The notes below the pieces were generated by a model. That model did not search any database and had not been told where the DNA came from. It saw only the letters and a program-made list of their open reading frames with translations. DNA of 64,000 bases from Prochilodus magdalenae (lineage: Eukaryota > Chordata > Actinopteri > Characiformes > Prochilodontidae), in NCBI GenBank assembly GCA_024036415.1, contig JAMWET010003391.1, forward strand, positions 112,001-176,000, read 5' to 3'. This document shows, in pieces, positions 56,721-64,000 of the stretch; position 1 is the first letter of the stretch, and each line of letters opens with the position of its first letter. A program made the translations under genes and the position numbers.

Positions 56721-57622
56721 GAAGCTGGAGCGAGAAGTGCAAACATCTGGCTTGCTGGCGTGTTGCGTGGCAGTGAACTTGCAGCACTGAACTCTCTCTC
56801 TTCCTCTCCTGTCGAGTGAAAACAAACACATGACTGCCATGTTTCCAGCTGGTGTGTCCGAGCCAGTGGTGCCTTTTGCCTCTCTGACGTCTGTGCCCTC
56901 CCCAAACCGGCTGTTAGGGTCAGCAGTGCGCGCTGTTTGTTGACTCGCAGCGTACCGAGCGCTCCAGCATTAAATGGATCTCATTAGGGGCCCTAATGTG
57001 CCGTAGATCTGTGCAGGGGACTTCACTTGACTGGAAAAGTGCATTAGGCCTATAGCTAAATACGGAGACTAGAGGCTCTTAACAAAATATGACAAAAGAT
57101 AAACACATTGGCTAATCGTAATGAGTGTTATTCTCTAACAATATCAGCACAGCCAACTCCAGAAAGGAGCAAAATCAGCAATTTTGCTGTTTGTACTTGG
57201 ATGCCTGATATTTATCACACACATTATTAGTAGCTGCTGCTGGACTTATGTGGATCCACTCAGACTAGCAGCCTGCAGACCGAGACCTGAGAGTCTTTAA
57301 CTCAGTTTTCAAAGCTGGGCCTGCCTCGTTTAATGATTAGCAAGGGGTGGGGGTGGATCGGGGGAATTGTTAAGGAAAGCCGACTTTACTGAATGTTACG
57401 TAAATAACTAAGGCATGACATCCGCAAGATGTCATTAGCTTGAAGATTTTGTCAGTGGCAGGCATTTACGTAGCTTGGCTCTGATATTTGGGGTCATTGC
57501 TTGACGCAACTCTAGTCACTGGTTTTATCTGTAAGACAGATGATGCGATATGATGACGTTTGTTCATAGCAAAGTGTCATTTTAACAGTTCCAATAGTAA
57601 TATCTTATTCATGCTCATGAAT
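56721..57622. other. Unassigned
   Basis: Unique sequence; no feature recognised. Confidence 0.4.
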
Positions 57623-58203
57623 ACACTCATCATTAGAAGAATAGCTGCACCCAGAAGGAAGTGTGGGATGGCAGTGCTGTTGGGAAGGAAGATAAAGGTT
57701 ACCAGGAACAATAACTGATGATACATTTAGGCTGATATGGGGAATAGTTATTGAGCTACACATACAGAAGTGGTGTCCACTATGTTTGCTAATGCAACCC
57801 GCCAGACGTCTCGGTATAGAGCTGCAGAGGTTCCTAATGGTGAACTGTGATAATCCATCCCATGCAGCTTGAATATCCTCACACAGCTCCTGCAGATTGT
57901 GTGGTAGGGGTGGAGGTGGAATGACGCCAGGCCTTCTGACCATTTGATGCATAAATACCACGGTGCCTCCACACACGGATTCGTTGGTCATCTACACCAA
58001 GACAAAAGCGGGACTCGTCACTGAAGATGATTCTGAGACCCTCCATAACAGTCTGGCACGACACCATTGCAGTCTTTGGCCCTAATGATCTGCATGCATG
58101 TGGTCAATAGTACAGAATGACTCATCGAGGGCATCACTGCACACTGAAAGTACGTAATTGTGGTTGTTGGGTTTGTCAGGAACAACGATAAGGCCCATCC
58201 TTG
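57623..58203 (-). mobile_element. Tc1-like lineage B copy, internally deleted
   Basis: Left terminus CACTCATCATTAGAAGAATA with GCTGCACCCAGAAGGAAG, then the same 3' region as 10048 on. The right end stops at CTTGCTTACGTCACATGCC, so the 5' terminus is lost. Confidence 0.85.
57748..58067 (-). pseudogene. Tc1/IS630-type transposase remnant, lineage B
   Basis: From 58067 down: VSCQTVMEGLRIIFSDESRF, then CLGVDDQRIRVWRHRG. FSDESRF holds the first catalytic aspartate. As in the copy at 10070-10576, the core is deleted soon afterwards and the sequence resumes at the C-terminal part (SCVRIFKLHGMDYH, in a shifted frame), so the second aspartate and glutamate are missing. The deletion resembles that of the 10-kb copy, which hints at a shared deleted ancestor. 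Confidence 0.83.
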
Positions 58204-58654
58204 CTTACGTCACATGCCATGCCATGCTATGAGTGTAGTTGGATTCAACCGATGCTGTTATACTGATGGTGGTGGAATATAAACTTGCTGTATAGCACTC
58301 TGCCTATAATGCTTTAGTCTTGTCCTCATGACCACCCCATTAGCAGTGTGGGTAATTCGCAGCAGGATGTGGGAGATTAAAGGTGTTATTGGGCAGGGGT
58401 TCCTCTGCACATTGTAGTCATCCCACTTCAGTTAGCTCAGTTACTACAGCATACGCAGTTCAGTGTCAATGCCTTGCACATGCACTGTAATGAGAATTCC
58501 AAAATTCCTACAAGGATACAAGATGTCAAATGTGGTCGTTTATGTAGCCACAAATCTATTTTATACTGTACATTAAAAAAAAAAAGGCATTGTATTTTAT
58601 TGTGTTGTAATTATTGTAGATATTATTTTATGCTCACAGTGGCTATTCACAATG
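58204..58654. other. Unassigned
   Basis: No feature recognised. Confidence 0.45.
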
Positions 58655-59420
58655 TGGACAAAAGTATTGGGACAAGCCTCCTAATCAGTTAAATCAGATG
58701 TTTCATTCTGTCAGTTCAAGTCCGTTTGTGAAATTTCTCTCCTCTTAGATATTCCACGCATGGTTTTCCTTGGGTGAGCAGCTGCATGCAGGCCGTACAT
58801 CACCAAGTACAATGCCAATAGTTAGATGGAGTGGTGTAAAGCACAGTCACTAGACTCTATGGTGAATGCTAGTAGATCATTACCTGCCTGACTGCATTGC
58901 TGCTGACTATAAAGTTTGGTGGAGGAGGGATAATGCTATGGGGTTGTTTTCCAGAGTTTGGCCTAAATCCCCTTAGTTCCAGTAAAGGGAATTCTTAATG
59001 CTTCAGCTTCCAACACATTACGGGAATAGTATAGGGAAAGCCCTTTTCTGTTCTAGCATGACTGTGCCCCAGTATTCAAAGCAAGGTCAATAAAGACATG
59101 GTTGGGTGAGTTTGGTGTGAAAGTACTTGGCTGGCCCACACAGAGCCCTGACTTTAACCCCTTTAGCCACCTGGGGGATGAACTGGAACAAAGAATGCAA
59201 GTCAGGCCCTCTCACGCAACGTCAGTGTCTGACTTCAGAAATGCTCTTCTGGATGAACAAGCTAAAGTTCCCACAGACAGAAAAGTAGAAAGTGCTCTCA
59301 GAAGACTGAAAGCTGTTATAGCTTTATAGAGGGGGACCAACATAATAATCCCTATGGATTTAAAATGTGATGCCATAAAACCCCTTTAGGTGTAAAGTTT
59401 AGTCCCAATACTTTTGTCCA
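58655..59420 (+). mobile_element. Tc1-like lineage D, internally deleted with both termini
   Basis: Ends TGGACAAAAGTATTGGGACA and AGTCCCAATACTTTTGTCCA are inverted repeats. About 766 bp instead of the ~1.6 kb of a full element. The interior keeps parts of the central and 3' coding region, including AAGTTTGGTGGAGGAGGGAT. Confidence 0.9.
59051..59329 (+). pseudogene. Tc1 DDE transposase 3' remnant, lineage D
   Basis: The reading starts F-stop-HDCAPVFKARSIKTWLG: the Gln codon before the second catalytic aspartate has become TAG at 59054-59056. It then continues GEFGVKVLGWPTQSPDFNPF and SHLGDELEQR. The spacing from Asp to the expected Glu is exactly 34 residues, as in DD34E transposases, but that Glu is replaced by Ser (NPFSHLG in place of NPxEHLW). 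The frame runs to a TAG at 59329, close to the natural C terminus (RRLKAVIAL). It lacks the N-terminal DNA-binding domain and two catalytic functions, so it is inactive. Confidence 0.88.
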
Positions 59421-59937
59421 TATAGCATATCTACTAATTACAACGCGTCATATAGAATTACATCAACATATTTTTTTGCCATTCCATATTTCAGAATAGC
59501 CTTCATAGGAACCTGGATGACTTTAAACTCACAGCGATATGTATTTACGTTAAAGTAGAGATCCCCAAGGTAAAATACTCAGTACGTAATAATAAAAAAA
59601 AAACCTCTCTTTAGTCCTCCACATAAGTAACAGTACTAAAAATTTACCTTTAAGTGTACTTAAGTAGGAAGGGTAACAGGAGCATGATTTTTTATGGCTC
59701 TAATGTCCTATTATCTTTTCTGGAACAGGACTCTTCATCAGCTCAGTGTAGGTGAAGAGACTCTAGTGTCTCTCAGCCCACCAGTCTTTAATAGAAGCTC
59801 ATTCATTAGTCTGACACTGACGTCTATTCAATTGATCATGTACACTGAACACTGAAGGAGAACAGGTTCCATTAGCTAGAACCAAGCTCTGTCCAACAGG
59901 TCAGAACCAGCTCAAAACAAAGTGACCATTGTGCCCT
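59421..59937. other. Unassigned
   Basis: Contains AAGTGTACTTAAGTAGGAAG, similar to a common fish repeat phrase; otherwise nothing recognised. Confidence 0.4.
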
Positions 59938-60740
59938 TATTGATGGGCTCACTACCTACAGTACAGTAACGCATTACACTTACTGAGTTACTGTACACCC
60001 ACACACTACTTACAGCACACTAACACATTACACTTACTGAGTTACTGTACACCAACACACTACTTACAATACACTAACGCATTACACTTACTGAGTTACT
60101 GTACACCAACACACTACTTACAGTACACTAACGCATTACACTTACTGAGTTACTGTACACCGACACACTACTTACAGCACACTAACGCATTACACTTACT
60201 GAGTTACTGTACACCGACACGCTACTTACAGCACACTAACACATTACACTTACTGAGTTACTGTACACCAACACACTACTTACAGCACACTAACGCATTA
60301 CAATTACTGAGTTACTGTACACCCACACACTACTTACAGTACACTAACGCATTACACTTACTGAGTTACTGTACACCAACGCACTACTTACAGTACACTA
60401 ACGCATTACACTTACTGAGCTACTGTACACCGACACGCTACTTACAGCACACTAACACACTACACTTACTGAGTTACTGTACACCGACACGCTACTTACA
60501 GTACACTAACACATTACACTTACTGAGTTACTGTACACCAACACACTACTCACAGTACACTAACGCACTACACTTACTGAGTTACTGTACACCGACACGC
60601 TACTTACAGTACACTAACGCATTACACTTACTGAGTTACTGTACACCAACACACTACTTACAGCACACTAACACATTACACTTACTGAGTTACTGTACAC
60701 CAACACACTACTTACAGTACACTAACACATTACCTACATA
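59938..60740. repeat. 54-bp satellite, block 2 (about 14 copies)
   Basis: Same unit as block 1, more regular. Begins after TTATTGATGGGCTCACTACC and TACAGTACAGTAACGCATTA, a lead-in identical to that of block 3. Variants alternate between ACACATTAC and ACGCATTAC, and ACCAACACAC and ACCGACACGC. Confidence 0.96.
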
Positions 60741-61843
60741 ATGTGTCACTACCTACAGTAAACTAACTCAGTTACTGTACACAAACACACTACTAACACA
60801 GTACACTTACCTGATTTACTCTCCAACACTAAGCATAATTATTTTATTTACATAGTGTCAGTGAACCAGGTTTCATAATGGCACCCTTTATATGAGAAGT
60901 TAAACCACTGGGATTGAGGTTTAAGGAAAAGTGAGTGATGCTGCATTCATATTCAAAGAATAACTGGAGTTCTCAAATGATGCTAAAACTGCATATACAG
61001 TGTTTTTACACCACAGTGATCATATATGCATTTAGCAGATGCTATTATCCAAAACTACTAACAGAGATCCTGTTTAACCATATGAGACTGCATAAGAGTA
61101 CCCCTGCTGACCACACTGGCTGTGTCTCAGAGCTTTTAATATTTCCAACTACCAATAGAGGGCAGTTTGACCTACAGAGACCCTCTGACATGTAGCTGCT
61201 TAACAATACGTCCCTGTGCCGCATGCGCTGTAGATCCACGCTGAGCTCAGGTCAGAGAAAAATCAGTTCCACAGCAGTGTTTGAACAGCGCAAGTCATTA
61301 GCCGTACTGTAGGAATTCATTTGTGAAGGAGGTTTACTTAGAAGCCCCTGCAGAAACAGACCTTGTTTTCACAGCCTGAAACGTCTTATGCATCTCGCCC
61401 GTGATTAGTGTGCAAGGGAAATGAAAAACCTCCAGGGGCTTGTACGACATTTCTCAACTCATCCTTCTGTCTTTGTTAGAGCCAGCGCTCTAACAAAGAC
61501 CAACCAATTGAAAATGTCTTCATGTAAATCCGTTCACTGGAATGAATGAAGAAAACCTCTGTAGATGCTGCAAAGGGTTATTGTACATGACGTTTCCTGT
61601 ATCACAAGAATTACCAGCAAGGCTCTGCAAAGAGTTAATCAACTGAATGTCAGTTTGGTGTTGCTGCTAAAGTGCTAGATTTAGTGATGATAGTGAGCAT
61701 GATAGCGTATCTACATTGAAAACATCTTCAGTGTAAAATGATAAACTGGTTTCCAACTCTGCATTATTTTTATCTTGAGAAACGAGACCTACAGTCAAAC
61801 AGACTGGAGATTTTGAAGTATATAAATAATGCAAAAACTCTAA
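60741..61843. other. Unassigned; SINE tail trace at about 61030-61055
   Basis: GCATTTAGCAGATGCTATTA with TCCAAAAC is the complement of an L2-like SINE tail. A hairpin-like GCGCTCTAACAAAGAC / GTCTTTGTTAGAGCC pair sits at about 61470-61500. Nothing else recognised. Confidence 0.4.
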
Positions 61844-62349
61844 TTAAAGGAGCAATATGTAAGATTTTTGTTCTAAAACATTCCAAAATTAACTAATAAA
61901 AAATGTAATATAATTAGTCCATACATGAAAAACAAAACGTTATATGCCAAACCTTATAACCATGCTGAGGTTATAAACAATGTTTCAGCCTTTTTGAATT
62001 AAATTCAAAAAGGAATTAAGTGAAAATGTGATTGCAAATTTCTACAGGCACTGAATTGCCTGCATTTAGCTCTGACCTTTTAATCTCATCAGATAAAAAA
62101 TTGGTCACCTGTCACTGAAATGTACTTAATAGTGTGCAAGACGCACCAATAACGGTACACCAATCAAAACAGAGGTAATCTACATATATAAACCATACAG
62201 GCACATAAAAAAATGCAGCTTATTAGATGGTAAGGGACAAAGAAGTGTTGGAAAGTGGTCATGTACAATGAATCAGGTTGCTCTTTGGTTCCTTATAAGT
62301 GGACCTCAGGGAACACAAATAAGAAAGATGTAAGTAATGGTCCCTTTAA
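61844..62349. mobile_element. Possible TTAA-flanked MITE, family 2, diverged
   Basis: Left end TTAAAGGAGCAATATGTAAG; the possible right end GTAAGTAATGGTCCCTTTAA abuts the next copy and would share its TTAA. Length 506 bp, like copy 1. It contains a lineage C Tc1 fragment at about 62085-62170. The right boundary is an inference. Confidence 0.45.
62085..62170 (-). mobile_element. Tc1-like lineage C, terminal fragment
   Basis: CTCATCAGATAAAAAATTGG, CACCTGTCACTGAAATGTAC and TTAATAGTGTGCAAGACGC match the 3' end of lineage C copies at 46370 and 63295. Confidence 0.65.
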
Positions 62350-62862
62350 AGGAGCGATATGTAAAATTTGGGTTAAAAAATTCCAAAATTACCTAACATG
62401 TTCAACTAAATATGAGGAAATAACAGTTTTGATGGTATGTCAAAGACAGCTATGAATCATGTTGCAGAGATATCTACTGAAGTTAGCATGCTAATCAGCT
62501 AGCCTATTCAAATCAGTCCAACATGAGAGGATAAAGAAGCAGTGCTGGACACCAGACAACATATTTTAAACTCTTGGTCAGAATCATGTTGAAGGTTCGA
62601 CTCCCAGTTAGACGATTTAAGAACAGGTGGCCAGGTGGTATGAAGCTCGTTTGGCAGCAAACAAAAGAAGTTAAATAAACAGAAGCAAGACATTTTTGGG
62701 ATGAAGCTAACTTCACTGATGCTGACTCACAATATTTCATCTAGACTAGTGAGCAGAGTAGACAGAAGAGAAGGGACTGTGCTCTTTCTAGAGATATGGT
62801 GCCTCCTGTTGTTTGGAGTATGAATTTACCAATTTGTGACATCTTACACATTGCTCCTTTAA
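62346..62862 (+). mobile_element. TTAA-flanked MITE, family 2, copy 2
   Basis: Ends TTAAAGGAGCGATATGTAAA and TTACACATTGCTCCTTTAA, TTAA at both sides, 517 bp. The interior matches 48987-49492 in opposite orientation (TTTTGATGGTATGTCAAAG, TCAGTCCAACATGAGAGG). Confidence 0.85.
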
Positions 62863-63289
62863 AGTAAAGTGTCTCAATGGAAACTGTTGTTCAGTGTCCA
62901 AACACTTCCTGAGACGTAGGAGAAAAGATGCATGCTTGCAATAATTGTGCAAGCCCTTCATAAAGTTTATAAGATTAACAGTGCAGATGTAATGAAGTGG
63001 GCAAAATCACGAGCCCTTGTGAATATCGTGAGGGTCTGTTGAATTCGAGTGAATATGTGATTGCAAATATCTAAAGGGGCTTAATAGCCTGCAAGTAGCT
63101 GTGACCTTTAAAAAGCGGGCCTTGAAGGGTCCACATTCCACATGAGATATTCTATATTAAATATTCTGCATGAACATTCACACCCAGGAAAGTCGTTATT
63201 TAAATTTGAATGACCTGTTTTCTTATCTCTCTTATTCTTTTAGAATTATACTGCATAGGGCTTATATACAAGAGCACTGGATGACTGGA
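62863..63289. other. Unassigned
   Basis: GTGATTGCAAATATCTAAAG with GGCTTAATAGCCTGCA (63058) resembles GTGATTGCAAATTTCTACAG with GCACTGAATTGCCTGCA (62029), a weak duplicated phrase. Otherwise nothing recognised. Confidence 0.4.
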
Positions 63290-63700
63290 AAAAATGCTCA
63301 CCTGTGACTGAAGTGTAGCTAATAGTGTGAGACTGAGACTGGATTTGGCATGTACTGGACAAGTTTCTGGATGTAGGCCACATCAGTGTTCAGACACTCT
63401 TGCACCAAAGACTTGGTCAGTTGGGCCAGATTTGGTGGAGGCCTTCCCTGGCCCAATTCTGAGAAGAGCTTCCTGTAGACTGGGATTTTAGCGACCGCTG
63501 GTAGACCCGTACGACCGTACGCCTCCATACTGCTGCAGATCCAGCTACTTCCTTCATACTATGGTCTTTTAGGACTGCACTGTACCACCTCTTCTCAATG
63601 TATGAATACCTTTACACACCCAGCAGGTACTTATAACCTCATCATCTTAGTACAGCGCCATCTGCAGGTGCTTAAAGTTACTACCGAGGTAACTCCTTTT
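63290..63700 (-). mobile_element. Tc1-like lineage C, best copy
   Basis: From ATGCTCACCTGTGACTGAAG (3' end) through coding to GCGCCATCTGCAGGTGCTTA (5' side). On the minus strand near 63560 the reading DHSMKEVAGSAAVWRRTVVR gives the helix-turn-helix. After a frame slip at about 63500 it continues KLFSELGQGRPPPNLAQLTK and CLNTDVAYIQKLVQYMPNPV, ending near 63319. N-terminal and C-terminal parts are therefore joined with the DDE core deleted, as in the other copies. Confidence 0.8.
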
Positions 63701-63865
63701 CAGTCCAGTGCCCTTATGTAATGCTTATGCCTCTGTTCTGTCTTATGCCCTGTTCAAAAAGATGTCCGTAATCCTCATATACATCAGAAATAATCTATGG
63801 ATTCTTTGAATGGCTATTTTGACACATTTGCTAGCTGACAGCCAGGAGCAGCACTACATCTAACT

Positions 63866-64000
63866 TATTGATGGGCTCACTACCTACAGTACAGTAACGC
63901 ATTACACTTACTGAGTTACTGTACACCAACACACTACTTACAGCACACTAACACATTACACTTACTGAGTTACTGTACACCCACACACTACTTACAGTAC
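63866..64000. repeat. 54-bp satellite, block 3 (truncated by window end)
   Basis: Same lead-in TTATTGATGGGCTCACTACC as block 2, followed by at least two 54-bp units; continues beyond the window. Confidence 0.95.

Overview
This window looks like non-genic DNA from a ray-finned (teleost) fish chromosome, most likely an otophysan (characin, catfish or knifefish relative). The evidence is the repeat content: several degenerate Tc1-like DNA transposon lineages with teleost-type transposase remnants, tRNA-derived SINEs with the fish L2-like tail, LINE 3' tails ending in short TTGAC/TTGAA repeats, TTAA-flanked short elements, and many minisatellites. The otophysan placement is an inference from remembered repeat families and has not been tested. 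I found no convincing host protein-coding gene, no complete tRNA gene, no rRNA gene and no CRISPR array. The longest open frames lie inside tandem repeats and are artefacts of repeats that lack stop codons.

Layout. 1-0.8 kb: a 73-bp tandem array closed by an inverted copy. 2-16.5 kb: a patchwork of LINE tails, SINEs and Tc1-like fragments, including a Tc1 deletion derivative nested in a TTAA-flanked element at 5.1-6.3 kb. 16.5-18.6 kb: mostly unique sequence. 18.6-19.4 kb: a polypurine tract. 20.4-21.7 kb: possible LTR pieces. 22.2-23.3 kb: a 41-bp minisatellite. 24.4-25.3 kb: an unusual array of alternating inverted ~105-bp half-units. 25.3-33.6 kb: unique sequence with scattered transposon derivatives and a foldback element at 32.2-32.9 kb. 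33.7-35.4 kb: a 21-bp satellite with higher-order structure. 37.8-42.6 kb: three more tandem arrays (16 bp, 11-12 bp, 54 bp). 42.6-52.3 kb: unique DNA with Tc1 and short-element copies. 52.6-53.3 kb: a hAT-like non-autonomous element carrying its own 31-bp array. 53.7-56.7 kb: four copies of a locally duplicated segment with a shared reverse-strand frame, interrupted by a LINE tail and a possible LTR. 57.6-64 kb: further Tc1 derivatives, TTAA elements and two more blocks of the 54-bp satellite, the last cut by the window edge.

No genes are seen working together here. The main theme is genome dynamics: at least five Tc1-like lineages survive only as deleted or mutated derivatives, one of them in three copies with the same internal deletion, and at least nine distinct tandem-repeat families are packed into 64 kb. 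The best leads are the alternating-palindrome array, the shared Tc1 deletion derivative that keeps an open helix-turn-helix frame, the hAT element with an internal satellite, and the dispersed 54-bp satellite with a shared left boundary.
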